Shown: positions 46,545 through 56,479, counted from the first letter of the stretch. The stretch: 64,000 nt of DNA from Arion vulgaris (GCA_020796225.1 CM036759.1:65428590-65492589), one strand, 5' to 3'. Numbers and translations are program-made. Notes: generated by a model not told the origin, from the letters alone.

Positions 46545-47085
46545 CTCAAAATGTCACCATAGACAATGACATAAATACCAGAGTCTCTAAAACTAGCCTC
46601 ACTTTTAGTAGACTATATAGAAACGGCAGGCACAGATGTGGTGTTGGCCAAACTACAAAACTGAAGGTTTATCGAGCTGTCGAGCTCCCAGTCCTTCACG
46701 CATGAGAAACTTGGACGGTGTATCAGCAACACGCAAGGAAGCTAAACCACTTTCACACATTCTGCGTTAGAAAAATAATGAACATAAAATGGCAGGATAT
46801 GATCCCAGACATCGAGGTCCTAAAGAGAGCTGCTCTCCCCAGCATCTACACAATCTTGATGCAGTTCCAGACACGATAGATAGAACATGTGGCTCGAATG
46901 CCGGATAGCAGAATACTCAAAATACTTGTATGGTGAGCTTCGTAGCGAGGTAGAAACGCTTCAAGGGAGGTAAAAAAAAAAACCAGATTCAACGACACAC
47001 TCAAGAACTCGATTAAATCCTTTGACATAGATGTCGACAACTGGGAAAATATTGCTAAAGACAGATCATCCTGGCGCACACGTCT
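46545..47085 (+). pseudogene. LINE reverse transcriptase, C-terminal fragment
   Basis: Plus-strand frames give SLTFSRLYRNG, KLKVYRAVELPVLHA, ETWTVYQQHARKLNHFHTF and RKIMNIKWQDMIPDIEVLKR. Then come AALPSIYTILMQFQTR, IEHVARMPDSRILK and FNDTLKNSIKSFDID. This is the well-known tail of a non-LTR reverse transcriptase (LRKI, WQD, HVARM blocks). It has several stops and a frameshift and lacks the catalytic core. Confidence 0.88.
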
Positions 47086-47597
47086 TTGATACTGTTCTTC
47101 GACCTACGAGGCAGGTAGAACTGCATGGATGGAACAAAAATGACACATTAGAAATACTGAAAATTGTGGTCATCATCACATGTTAATAATATTTATTTGT
47201 CCTGTTCTTTCCAACATAAGAAGGTCTCAGAGGCAGAGCATGATCTCCGTAGATCTGATGCAAGTTTTCCAACGTAACTTTCTTCTTCTTATGCGATCGC
47301 CTGTTGTGAATTCAGGAATTAGCCATGACACTTGGTGTGGCGCTTCTGATTTTTACGTCAGACTTGCTTACCATTTAACTGATGTCCGCCGTCATACAGT
47401 CGAGCCGTATTCAGAGGTACTTGAAGATTATATCCTTCAAGTGTGATCGTTTCTGGAAACCTGTAGTTTGAAACACTTGTCGTGAAGCAGTAGCAATTAG
47501 TGAAGTTCGACTTCTCTATTGAATTTCCCGCTGTTTTGTGCCTGTGGTGAAGTCCTCTTTGTATCATATTCTAAACACTTGTTAATGATCTTTTAAT
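47086..47597. other. No clear gene; possible SINE-A scrap
   Basis: AAGAAGGTCTCAGAGGCAGA and ATGATCTCCGTAG (47.22-47.26 kb) resemble the middle of SINE-A. The rest shows no motif. Frames of 69 and 88 codons on opposite strands overlap and look random. Confidence 0.35.
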
Positions 47598-47680
47598 TCC
47601 GTATATTTGGGCTTGGATCTACGCCAAATAGTATTTACTACTTTGCAAACTTTATGACTGGGTGAGGTCGTTCGGAATAA
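47598..47680. mobile_element. Repeat E fragment
   Basis: CGTATATTTGGGCTTGGATC and TACGCCAAATAGTATT match 26.27-26.32 kb. Confidence 0.4.
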
Positions 47681-47810
47681 TGTAACATTCGATACTGGCC
47701 ATTTCGTTAGCTTTTTTTTTTTTAACCCGGACATAGTTTTGTCAATCTTCTTCTTCACCCTCCACCCCTAGGGAGGAACATGTACACATACAATCCCTCA
47801 TATCCAGGGC

Positions 47811-48235
47811 CATCTGTAGCGTAGAGGTTAGGTGTTCGTCTCTCGTGTCAATGCTAACAGGTTCGCTCCCTCGTAGAGCTATCAGGATATTTTTACAGAG
47901 ATCCCTGATCCCAGTGTAGGTGAAATCGAGTTCCTAGTTCTATCAGAGACGGACGATAAAACGTAGGTAACGTGTTTAATTTGAACACGTAAAAGAACCC
48001 TTGGTAGTTCACAATCGAGAAGAGCAGGCTGGAAAGCTCCTGCCCACACAATATTCATTAGAAATAAAATTTCTGCAAAATATCTTCACCATCTTCAAAA
48101 TCACATCGGGAACCCTCGCCGGAGCTACGGAATTCGCGCACTGCAGCTGAGGTTTTCCTGTGTAAGAAAGAGATAAGAGCACACATAGTTACCCATCGAA
48201 GTGCTATGATGATGGTCCTATCAATCAATCAACAA
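47811..48235 (+). mobile_element. SINE-A, best full-length copy
   Basis: A-box-like TGTAGCGTAGAGGTTAGG (47815-47832) and B-box-like GGTTCGCTCCC (47860-47870), then GAAATCGAGTTCCTAGTTCT, GAAGAGCAGGCTGGAAAGC, CATCTTCAAAATCACATCGG, TGCAGCTGAGG and GATGATGGTCCTATCAATCA. About 420 bp. This is the reference copy for the family. Confidence 0.88.
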
Positions 48236-48317
48236 AAAGCCGAAATAAGGACAACTCATTTTTGTGACATTTTTATGATTTAATTTTTAATACATTTAAT
48301 ACTGAAATATAACTAGT

Positions 48318-48372
48318 TTTTTCGTGTGTGTCTTTGTGTGTGTGTGTATCGTGTGTGTGTGTGTGTGAGGAG
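48318..48372. repeat. GT microsatellite
   Basis: Interrupted GTGTGTGT run. Confidence 0.9.
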
Positions 48373-48469
48373 AGGGGACAGTTCTCCAACTTGGTACTTG
48401 CTCGATGAGTGAGATGACAAAAGTAAGGACCATTGAATCCCGAGTTTAACCCTATTCTACCTTCAATCA

Positions 48470-48755
48470 ATCAAGTGCCATGTCTGCCGACGTGGACGAT
48501 CATGTCTCTTCACAACTCTCCATCTCCTTGGTGTAGTTAATCAGCTCTGGCGTCGATATTTTGTCGAACCACGATATTAGACCATACAACATCTTCTCTC
48601 TCTGTCTTCCATGATCTCTCCTTCCTGAATGTTACCTGCTGTCACCAGATATTAGACCATTCAACATCTTCTCTCTCTCTCTCCATGATCTCTCCTTCCC
48701 TGAATGTTACCTGCTGTCACCAGATGTTCTAAATCTTCTCTTCGAATTATATGCC
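48470..48755 (-). pseudogene. LINE C-terminal fragment with a short internal duplication
   Basis: Minus-strand frames give HLVTAGNIQ, REKMLYGLISWFDKIST and PELINYTKEMESCEE. The block TTAGACCAT-CAACATCTTCTC through TGTTACCTGCTGTCACCAGA occurs twice (48.58-48.65 and 48.65-48.72 kb). The layout matches 13.14 and 53.56 kb. Confidence 0.65.
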
Positions 48756-48759
48756 CGTG

Positions 48760-49045
48760 TAGTGCCCATGTGGTGCCTGGGTTTGCAAGGGAGCAAAGAA
48801 TAGTATCACTGTGACCTACAAGGCGTGCCGTAAGAGTCGACTTGAAGTAGGGGCCAATGGAAGCTACACTAGTAATTAAAAAGCGTCGCAGAAATCGGAT
48901 GTGTTGACCTACTTGTAGGCGCATAACAAGCACAATGTACAATTGCTCTTAGGCTCAGATCACATACATATCACAAAGAGTGGTTTAACAAATGGTCAAT
49001 ATGGAGCGTAAGAAGAAGAAGAAGAAGCACGAGAAGAAGAAGATG
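48760..49045 (+). mobile_element. SINE-B, full length with GAA tail
   Basis: GTGGTGCCTGGGTTTGCAAG, GAGCAAAGAATAGTATCACT, GACCTACAAGGCGTGCCGTA, GCAGAAATCGGATGTGTTGA and CTCTTAGGCTCAGATCAC, ending in GAAGAAGAAGAAGAAG. Confidence 0.82.
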
Positions 49046-49374
49046 AATGTATGTTGATTTTTCATATTCTCTATCTAATCTGTCATTTGTCTGTCTTCAG
49101 TTCTAGTTAGCAACCATGTTTGACATTTGAGATTTGGTGACTGAATGGTTACCACGGGAAGATGACTGAATGAAACATCACGTGTTCGAAACCTTGATAA
49201 GTATCTCTCATCTACACATGCGTGGCGACAGCTTCAGGTAAATGGCCCTAATTACACTGCATTATATAATTCCCTAGTGTACTATTAGAAAATGAGAACA
49301 TAGTGTTCTCAAAATTTATTTGTGGTTAAGAAGAGACAGAAAAAATAGACGATTCATATTTATTTATTTAAACA

Positions 49375-49480
49375 CACACTTTGCATATTCATAGATCAGA
49401 GCAAACAATTTGCATATTCAACGATTACAACACGCAATTTGCATATTCATTAATCAGAATACATAATTTGCATATTCATC
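49375..49480. repeat. 30-bp repeat with four TTTGCATATTC cores
   Basis: TTTGCATATTCA recurs four times about 30 bp apart (near 49380, 49409, 49439 and 49468). Three copies contain the octamer ATTTGCAT, the consensus bound by POU-domain factors. The surrounding 49046-49374 is AT-rich and holds no gene. Confidence 0.7.
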
Positions 49481-49559
49481 AATCTACTCACACAACCAAT
49501 GTACATTAAAAACCTGTCGCTGATGTCTATAATACCATATAGGACAAGCGGGACAAAAT

Positions 49560-49775
49560 AATAATTTCTATCGTACAGTTATACGTTACATAAGGCCTGC
49601 AAGTAATTTCTCCACACCGCTCTATTCTGGGCAACTCGCTCAATCTCCTCCACGGACCTGAGACCGATATTTATTTCCTCTCTTAGCAAAGTTCGTTTCA
49701 GGGTCTCCTTAGGTCATCCTCTCTTTCTTGAACCCTTTGCATCCACTTCAATGCCTGCTTTGACAAGAAGGACAT
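49560..49775 (-). pseudogene. LINE C-terminal fragment
   Basis: Minus-strand frames give GIEVDAKGSRKRG, PKETLKRTLLREEINIGLRS and VEEIERVAQNRAVWRNYLQA. They match the family at 53.8-54.17 kb (RETLKRTLLIDKE). The domain core is absent and one stop interrupts. Confidence 0.75.
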
Positions 49776-49935
49776 GTGCATGTCGAATTTAATGGCTGTA
49801 TGGCTATTGCTGTCGCCACGAAACTGTTCCAGTTCGAATTTTTCTTTATGCCCCCAACAGTAAACACTCCTTGACCTTACCGGGGATTGAACGCGGGTCT
49901 GGGGTCACAGGCGCGAGGAAGCGGCGCGCCAGGAT
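49776..49935 (-). mobile_element. SINE-G copy
   Basis: The minus strand gives GTAATCCTGGCGCGCCG, then CCCGCGTTCAATCCCCGG (B box), TTTACTGTTGGGGGCATAAA and GGAACAGTTTCGTGGCGACA, matching the plus copy at 25.07 kb. Confidence 0.65.
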
Positions 49936-50935
49936 TACGGAGATGGCTCTAATCCCCTGCTCTCAAATCAAAGTGGTGACACTGGTAAGAGACAGTAGTT
50001 TCGATCTGACTAAGAGGGCAGGTGCCGTGGGAGAGCTACTCTGGGGCAAGTAGAATTGCAAAGGTAGTCATGCTTGATGGGATCCGCTCGCAACATAGAC
50101 GAGCGAACTCCCAGAGTGACTATTAATGCTCGCCTCTCCCGGCCGATGGGAAAAGCTGGAAGGATACATGTGGAACCTCGCAGGGCGAAACTCGGAGCCC
50201 GCGTATCCTCTCACTTGAATCTCCTCTCTTGAGCCGATGAGTATGCTGGGTGACGAGTTGAACTGCACGCTGGTCCACATAGGTCAAAAGTCTGGCCCCC
50301 ATCACAGAGATGGGAGCACGAATCAAAACCATCGAAGAGACATAGTAGGCCCCACCGAGCGCGGAAAGCGAGGCAGGCACTGCAGCGGCGAGCATGGCAG
50401 GCAGGAGGGTGTGCGACCCACCCAAATGAGCAGAACAACTGGAAAGCCCAGCAGAGGCAAAACCAGGGCAAGCACGGCAAGCTTGGCAGCGGTATTGGCA
50501 AGCATGGCAGCGGCAAGCAAGAGGGTGTACGTCTCACCCAAATGTGCAGAACTGGAAAGATCAGCAGAGGTAAAGTCAGTGCACGTTTCCGCTCGCAGGG
50601 AACTACTGCTTCCTTGTAGTTTGATTGGGGACAATCAAAGGCTAGCGGAGCAAACCGTACATAAAACTGAACGGGAAGCAAATCAAGATGTTCATTAAAA
50701 CGACCGGTTTTGCTGGACAGATGGCGCTCATAAGCCGGAGCGCCTCTAAAGGTCGCTGTCCTAAAGAAAATGTCAACCTGCTGCCTCGAGGGTTTTGGCT
50801 GGGGACAGCAAAAGGCTAGCGGAGAGCGAACCGCATGCAAACGCTGGTTGGAATCGAACACACCACCGAAGGATAAGCAACTATGCTCCAATAGGTACTG
50901 AAGGCTTGTACACGTACATCACGTTCTGATGTTTG
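49936..50935. other. GC-rich region with overlapping long ORFs, unknown
   Basis: More GC-rich than its surroundings. A 226-codon minus frame (50211-50891) overlaps a 153-codon plus frame (50237-50698). The minus frame holds two similar stretches (AVRSPLAFCCPQP and YVRFAPLAFDCPQS) because the DNA has a diverged internal duplication (AAAGGCTAGCGGAG at 50.64 and 50.81 kb). A second pair is AGGGTGT-CG-CCCACCCAAATG near 50.40 and 50.53 kb. I recognise no protein family. A transposon end is possible. Confidence 0.3.
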
Positions 50936-51002
50936 ACTGTTTATATATCACAATAGAATGATACAAACGGCTTAAAAACGATCGCGAGAGAGAGAGAGAG
51001 AA

Positions 51003-51066
51003 CGCTGGTCTCTTTCATGGGAGTTCATGCTCTAATCCACTCGGCCAGATACTCCCCTCAAATTTA
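51003..51066 (-). mobile_element. tRNA-like SINE-G head
   Basis: The minus strand reads GTATCTGGCCGAGTGGATTA, close to a perfect A box, then GAACTCCCATGAAAGAGACC. A GA run (50.98-51.00 kb) sits where the B box would be. A degraded repeat of this stretch lies at 51.56-51.62 kb. Confidence 0.55.
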
Positions 51067-51185
51067 CATCAAATCCTCTAAGTGTTTAAAAGTTGTTGTC
51101 GTTCCGCTGCGCTTGTATAACATCAAATTGGTAATTTGTTTCTTCGGAAGTTCCTAGTACTTGTACACTGTTTGTTTATTAATCA

Positions 51186-51480
51186 TATTCATTGGCTTCC
51201 CCTGGGGGCTCTTTATTCATTGCTTCCCCTGGGAGTTCTTTATTCTTTGCTTCCCTGGGGCTCTTTATTCATTGCTTCCTGGGGTTCTTTATTAATGCTT
51301 CCCTGGGGCTCTTTATTCTTTGCTTCCTGGGGCTCTTTATTCATTGCTTCCCTGGGGCTCTTTATTCTTTGCTTCCCTGGGGCTCTTTATTCATTGCTTC
51401 CTGGGGTTCTTTATTCATTGCTTCCCCGGGGCTCTTTATTCATTGCTTCCCTGGGGCTCTTTATTCATTGTTACTGAGGC
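51186..51480. repeat. 24-bp array derived from SINE-D, block 1 (about 12 copies)
   Basis: Units of about 24 bp, TTCATTGCTTCCCTGGGG plus CTCTTTA. The array grows out of a SINE-D end: TTCGGAAGTTCCTAGTACTT and TGTTTGTTTATTAATCATAT immediately precede it, as in the copies at 45.7 and 46.1 kb. Open frames in all three plus phases are repeat by-products. Confidence 0.9.
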
Positions 51481-51559
51481 CCTTTTATCTTACTTCCGTT
51501 CTATGTTTGCTCGTTTTATTCACATTGTAACCGGTTCTTAATTCATTGCTTCCGGGAAG

Positions 51560-51734
51560 GTTCTCTTTCATTGGGCTTCTGCTCTAATTCACTTCTGGGC
51601 CTTATATACTCCCTAAATTTACATCAATCCCTGAAGTTTTAGTTCTTGCTTCCCTGGGCTTTATACATTCAATTGGTAATTTTTTCTTCTGGAAGTTTAG
51701 TACTTGTACCTGTTTGTTTATTAATCTTATTCAT
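51560..51734. repeat. Degraded repeat of 51.00-51.19 kb
   Basis: Re-reads CATGCTCTAATCCACT, AAATTTACATCAAATC, CAATTGGTAATTTG and GTTTGTTTATTAATC with many losses, then leads into a second 24-bp block. Probably a noisy tandem duplication of about 550 bp. Confidence 0.7.
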
Positions 51735-51972
51735 TGCTTCCCTGGGGCTCTTTATTCATTGCTTCCCTGGGGTTCTTTATTCATTGCTTCCCTGGGGGCT
51801 CTTTATTCATTGCTTCCCAGGGGCTCTTTATTATTGCTTCCCTGAGGGCTCTTTATTCTTTGCTTCCCTGGGGTTTATTCATTGCTTCCCTGGGGCTCTT
51901 TATTCATTGCTTCCCCTGGGGCTCTTTATTAATGCTTCCTAGGGCTCTTTATTCTTTGCTTCCCTGGGGTTC
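51735..51972. repeat. 24-bp array, block 2 (about 10 copies)
   Basis: Same unit as 51.19-51.48 kb, with more indels. It runs directly into a LINE tail. Confidence 0.9.
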
Positions 51973-51974
51973 TT

Positions 51975-52460
51975 CATCATCAAATAGCTTGTCCTGAGCA
52001 GAACTTTGCTACCCCAACAGTCCTCCGGAATTTCTTTCTCGCATAGGCCAGATGTCCTGCCTCTGCAGCCGTTATGTTCAACCCATCAGTTACATCCTGA
52101 ATCCATCTTCTCGTGGTCTTTCTCTTCTTCTCTTTGCAGGATGCCTCCTTCCATGATGGTCTTCTCCAGCCCTTCATGTCTTTTATGTCCAAAATACCTC
52201 AATTTTCTCTTACTTATTTGTAGAATCAGCCAGTTTTCTTTGATTTTGAGTTCTGTCTGGATAGATCTATTTGTTCTCTTCTCTGTCCATGATATACGAA
52301 GGACTCTTCTGTAACACTTATATTAAAAAGTACATATATGTTTTTCCACTGCTTTATTAAATGTCCATGCTTCACACCCATATGTTGCCACTGAGAATAT
52401 GCATGCTCTTAGTATTATGATCTCTGTTTTCTTATTAGTTCCATTCCAGAACTGTTTTTA
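51975..52460 (-). pseudogene. LINE reverse transcriptase, C-terminal fragment
   Basis: Minus-strand frames give FSVATYGCEAWTFNKAVEKH, KCYRRVLRISWTEKRTNRSI and KRKLRYFGHKRHEGLEKTIM. A frame at 51980-52192 then gives RRWIQDVTDGLNITAAEAG. YGCEAWT, RRVLRISWT and YFGH are the standard C-terminal blocks. It is truncated and frameshifted, and lies 130 bp beyond the 3' end of the GTPase gene. Confidence 0.88.
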
Positions 52461-52587
52461 GTTGTTCCGAGGTTCTTACAAAAGAACAACTTGTTCTCAC
52501 CATAAATATTTAAGCACACAATCTCGCCGACTTAATTACACATCTGCTAGCTAATAAATGCTATAAATAAAACATAAGTCATTATAT

Positions 52588-52865
52588 TTAGGATATTGTA
52601 CAACTGCTGCGTTTTAGGTCAGCCGGTAACAGCTGCTGCACAGCTGCTTGTGCAGCCTTCTCCAACACTCGTTTAACACCAGTGTTATTTTTAGCTGAGC
52701 ACTCAATATAACTGGACGCTCCTAGTTCGCCTGCTTCCTTAAGCGCTTCAGTATACGTCACAAAATTGGTGATGTCAGTTCCATCTGCCTGGGCCTTCGT
52801 GCGGATGTCCGTCTTCAGGCCGACAACAATGAATGGTGTTTCAGGGGTGCTGTACTTTCTCATTT
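52588..52865 (-). CDS. Rho-family small GTPase, last exon
   Basis: The likely host gene. After the acceptor (TCGTGTTCAG) this exon encodes MRKYSTPETPFIVVGLKTDI, the fifth strand and G4 nucleotide-binding motif (LKTD in place of the usual TKLD). A region corresponding to the Rho insert follows, then YIECSAKNNTGVKRVLEKA with the G5 SAK motif, and a C-terminus ending in CTIS, a CaaX box for prenylation and membrane attachment. The stop is TAA at 52588-52590. With the exon at 54239-54353 it forms 130 codons of an expected 190 or so. Rho GTPases cycle between GTP and GDP states to control actin. It is divergent, so I give no subfamily. Confidence 0.88.
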
Positions 52866-53089
52866 CTGAACACGACATGGGATGGAAGAAAATAGATAAT
52901 GGAATAAAGTACATAGATGAAGAACGTAATGGAAGTATGTATCAAGAGAGATGAAGATGTTGTGAACTTGGAGAATGAAAGAAGAAGAGAGTATATTAAG
53001 AGATGAAGATGTTGTGAACTTGGTGAGTGGACGAAGCAGACAATAAAAAAGCGACGAAGATGTGATGTTGTGAACTTGGTGAATTGAGG

Positions 53090-53226
53090 AGACAGAGAGA
53101 GAGAGAGAGAGAGAAAGAGAGGAACATAAATAATTGAGGAGACAGAGAGAGAGAGAGAGAGAGAGGAACGTAAATAATTGAGGAGACAGAGAGAGAGAGA
53201 GAAAGAGAGGAACGTAAATAATTGAG

Positions 53227-53262
<36 letters not shown>

Positions 53263-53317
53263 ACGTAAATAATTGAGAGACAGAGAGAGAGAGAGGAACG
53301 TAAATAATTGAGGAGAC

Positions 53318-53349
<32 letters not shown>

Positions 53350-53512
53350 GAACGTAAATAATTGAGGAGACAGAGAGAGAGAGAGACAGAGAGAGAGAGA
53401 CAGAGATAGAGAGAGAGGAAAGTAAATAATTGAGGAGAGAGAGAGAGAGACAGAGAGAGAGACAGAGAGAGAGAGAGAAAAAGAGAGAGAGAAAGAGAGG
53501 AACCTAAATGCA
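53090..53512. repeat. GA-rich minisatellite in the GTPase intron
   Basis: About eight units of GGAACGTAAATAATTGAGGA followed by a GAGAGAGA run of varying length. On the gene's sense strand it is a long polypyrimidine stretch. The 218-codon minus frame across it is a low-complexity by-product. Confidence 0.92.
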
Positions 53513-53554
53513 GCAAATTGAAATATTATTGATGAAATAAAACTAATTTAACTC

Positions 53555-53785
53555 ATCCCGTACCAGACAAGCACAGTTCTTCGGGCATATAATGCGAAGA
53601 GAAGGTTTAGAACAATTGGTGACAACAGGTAAAATTTAGGGAAAGAGAGATCGTGGAAGACAGATGTAGAAAATGTTGAATGGTCAGACATCACGGTTCG
53701 ACAAAAGATCAACGTCAGAACTGCACAAGGAGAAAGTGAGTTGTTGAGAGACATGATCGCCTACACCGACAGGCATGGCACTTGT
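53555..53785 (+). pseudogene. LINE C-terminal fragment
   Basis: A plus frame gives RQAQFFGHIMRREGLEQLVT, then TGKI and KRDRGRQM, the FFGH signature of a reverse-transcriptase tail, ending in MIAYTDRHGT. The relatives at 13.14 and 48.47 kb lie on the other strand. Confidence 0.8.
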
Positions 53786-53804
53786 TTGATGACAAGTAAA
53801 AAGC

Positions 53805-54170
53805 AAGTTGAATGCATTTGAAAATAGATGTCTGCGAAAAATAATGAACATAAAGTAGGACGAATCCAGGAGAAGTGACGAAATCAGAGAAATGTCTGGT
53901 CAACCACTAGTAACAACTGTTATAAGAAGGAGAAGATGGAGATATGTTTGACATACTTTGAGAAGAAATGATCAGAAAATACCAATGCAGCATGGGAGGC
54001 AAAGGGTTTAAAAATAAATGAGAGGACCCCTTAGGGAAACCCTGAAACGAACTTTGTTGATAGACAAGGAATATCGATCTCGATTCCATGGAAGAGATTG
54101 AGCGAGTTTCCCAGGGCAGGCAGTTGAAAAAATTACTCGCAGGCCCTATATGTAACGTTTAACGGTACGA
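53805..54170 (+). pseudogene. LINE C-terminal fragment, second family
   Basis: Plus frames give KLNAFENRCLRKIMNIK, SDEIREMSGQPLVTTVIRRR, RWRYV and RETLKRTLLIDKE. LRKIMNI and RRRRWRYV-H are the tail blocks of a non-LTR reverse transcriptase. Several stops are present. An AT run (54176-54205) follows, then the upstream GTPase exon. Confidence 0.82.
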
Positions 54171-54238
54171 GAGAAATATATATATATGTATATATATATA
54201 TATCATATCAAAATTTAGTTATAAAATGTGACTCTTAC

Positions 54239-54353
54239 CTGGCAACCATTGATGACTTATACGCTCCAAGGTCACAGGTTTACTGACGTCAAAACATAGC
54301 ATATATACGTCAGCTGATGCACATACTCGTTCCCGAAGCTTATCATATTCATC
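54239..54353 (-). CDS. Rho-family small GTPase, internal exon
   Basis: A 115-bp exon between TTTTATTAG and GTAAGAGT. It encodes 38 codons beginning DEYDKLRERVCASADVYMLC, then FDVSKPVTLERISHQWLP, plus the first base of the next codon. This matches the Rho-family segment after the G3 motif: the switch II tail (E-DYDRLR in Rac), strand four and the helix ending in W-PE. It aligns from about Rac residue 62. Exons for the P-loop, switch I and the DTAGQ motif should lie at higher coordinates; I did not find them before 64 kb. The call rests on homology plus exact splice-phase agreement. Confidence 0.85.
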
Positions 54354-54399
54354 CTAATAAAATATCACATTGTTTTGTTGACATTAAAATCATTGTAAA

Positions 54400-55265
54400 C
54401 AACTTAGTCGATATCATTACTTAGTTTAGTCGTCGAATCATCATTTCACATCGAACCAATTAGTTAATAAGTGCTTCGATCTCCTCCTCAGTATGTCTCT
54501 GCATGTGGCAACTAACGATATCATTACTTAGTTTAGTTTAGTCGTCGTATCATCATTTCACATCGAACCAATTAGTTAATAAGTGCTTCGATCTCCTCCT
54601 CAGTATGTCTCTCAGCATGTGGCAACTAATGACACCGGTTCTAGTTTAGTTTAGTCGTCGGATCATCATCACTGCACATCGAATAAATTATTCAATAAAT
54701 TCTCCAATTTCCTCCTCGGTATGTCTCTCTGCGTGTAGCGACTAACGACACCGGTTCTTTGTTGGTTTACTATTCTTCTTTGGCTACCAGTATAGTACTC
54801 CTGTCTAGCTACACCACATTTGACTTGATATTCTCGCAGTCTGGTTAGTGTTGTAGATTTACCACTATTACTTGAATCATTTACACGTCATTTCTCCATT
54901 AGGGAATTCAGAATATCAGCCTGGTCCATTACCTGCAAGTCTATCAGTACATTAATTTTTTCTTCTACCTTCATGCCCTGGCACAAAAATAAAACTGATT
55001 TTTGGCAGCCTAGACATCTTCAGCGACTCCAACTATTGTTTTCGAGCCAAGTATGTTTCAATCTTCCTGAGCATTCTCAATAACTTAGAAAACGTGCATG
55101 GATAAAAGCCTGTGACTCCATCCATCCAGTCGCTTTAGTTACTGTCATGATTTCCGTAGTGAAACTGCTTGTAGTCACCTCTGACTTGAGCACTGAAAGC
55201 ATATGAGCTCCGCACGTGTCGAATCCCTGTCTCATCTGTGTAAATAGTTACATCGTTCTCAGACG
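54400..55265 (-). pseudogene. LINE RNase H, degenerate, with a triplicated tail
   Basis: Minus-strand frames give VTIYTDE (first catalytic Asp; the following Gly is lost), FIFVPGHEGRRKN (the PGH block), DRLAGNG (last Asp) and STTLTRLREYQVKCG. The tail YTGSQRRIVNQQRTGVVSR then follows. The last 110 bp or so, around CTTCGATCTCCTCCTCAGTA, is repeated three times (54.41-54.52, 54.52-54.63 and 54.63-54.75 kb). Many stops make it non-functional. It lies in the next upstream intron of the GTPase gene. Spacer 55266-55440 shows nothing. Confidence 0.78.
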
Positions 55266-55440
55266 AGCTCTCAGAAATGAATGCATAATATCAATACTAT
55301 CGACGTGTAGTCCTATTATAGTGAACATTCCAAGCGAACACGTCACTCTTAATTCAAACACACTAACGCCCAATGCAGGTTTTCAAACTTGTCAAAGTCA
55401 ACAACCCTGATCAAAATTTGGCTTCGTATCAAAATAAGGT

Positions 55441-56255
55441 TCAGTTGAACCTACATATGTCTACATAGAGCTAATACTGACATGGTTACATATATGCTAC
55501 ATAGAGCAATACTGACATGGTTACATATAGTGCTACATAGAGCAAATACTGACATGGTTACATATAGTGCTACATAGAGCTAATACTCATATGGTTACAT
55601 ATAGTGCTACATAGAGCTAATACTGACATGGTTACATATAGTGCTACATAGAGCTAATACTGACATGGTTACATATAGTGCTACATAGAGCTAATACTGA
55701 CATGGTTACATATAGTGCTACATAGAGCAAATACTGACATGGTTACATATAGTGCTACATAGAGCTAATACTGACATGGTTACATATAGTGCTACATAGA
55801 GCTAATACTGACATGGTTACATATAGTGCTACATAGAGCTAATACTGACATGGTTACATATAGTGCTACATAGAGCAAATACTGACATGGTTACATATAG
55901 TGCTACATAGAGCAAATACTGACATGGTTACATATAGTGCTACATAAAGCTAATACTGACATGGTTACATATAGTGCTACATAGAGCTAATACTGACATG
56001 GTTACATATAGTGCTACATAGAGCTAATACTGACATGGTTACATATAGTGCTACATAGAGCTAGTACTGACATGGTTACATATAGTGCTACATAGAGCAA
56101 ATACTGACATGGTTACATATAGTGCTACATAGAGCTAGTACTGACATGGTTCATATAGTGCACATAGAGCAAATACTGACATGGTTACATATAGTGCACA
56201 TAGAGCTAGTACTGACATGGTTACATATAGTGCTACATAGAGCTAATACTGACAA
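55441..56255. repeat. 37-bp satellite array (about 22 copies)
   Basis: Monomer of 37 bp: GCTAATACTGACATGGTTAC, ATATAGTGCTACATAGA. Variants are GAGCAAATA, GAGCTAATA and GAGCTAGTA. A LINE fragment follows without a gap. Confidence 0.96.
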
Positions 56256-56256
56256 G

Positions 56257-56335
56257 GGCAGTAAACAAACAGAGATGTGGTTTCACAGAAGAATGATGAG
56301 AATCTCACGGACTGCTAAAATAACGAATGTGGAGG
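56257..56335 (+). pseudogene. LINE C-terminal scrap
   Basis: Encodes KQTEMWFHRRMMRISRTAKI, the same block as TEMWFYRRMMRIPWTAK at 25.78 kb. No further LINE sequence follows. Confidence 0.7.
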
Positions 56336-56479
56336 GGTTTATTAAATTTAGCGGCTTCTCGTATCTTCTTCCGTTTGTCCGCTTGCTTATGAATTTAGGC
56401 GTAGTCAGGGCGCTGGGTAGACGCTTCTGACTAATTTTTACATGAAGGTGTGCTTTCTTTTTTATAAGTGTCCCCCTCC

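Larger units (their letters stand above)
52866..54238 (-). other. Intron of the Rho-family GTPase gene
   Basis: GT-AG intron (CCAG/GTAAGAGT donor, GTTCAG/AAATG acceptor), phase 1: the G before it and AA after it form the Glu codon of the conserved WLPEM. It holds a GA-rich minisatellite and two LINE fragments in the opposite orientation. Confidence 0.88.

Noticed and set aside
50211..50891. 226-codon minus-strand ORF as a cysteine/proline-rich protein
   Set aside because: An overlapping 153-codon frame lies on the plus strand, the region has internal DNA duplications, and no family is recognisable; kept only as an unknown region.
51136..51541. Hydrophobic ORFs in three frames (ALYSLLPWGS cycles)
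   Set aside because: They come from the 24-bp array; all three frames are open for the same reason.
52860..53516. 218-codon leucine/serine-rich minus-strand ORF as a membrane protein
   Set aside because: It is the (GA)n minisatellite inside the GTPase intron, low complexity throughout.
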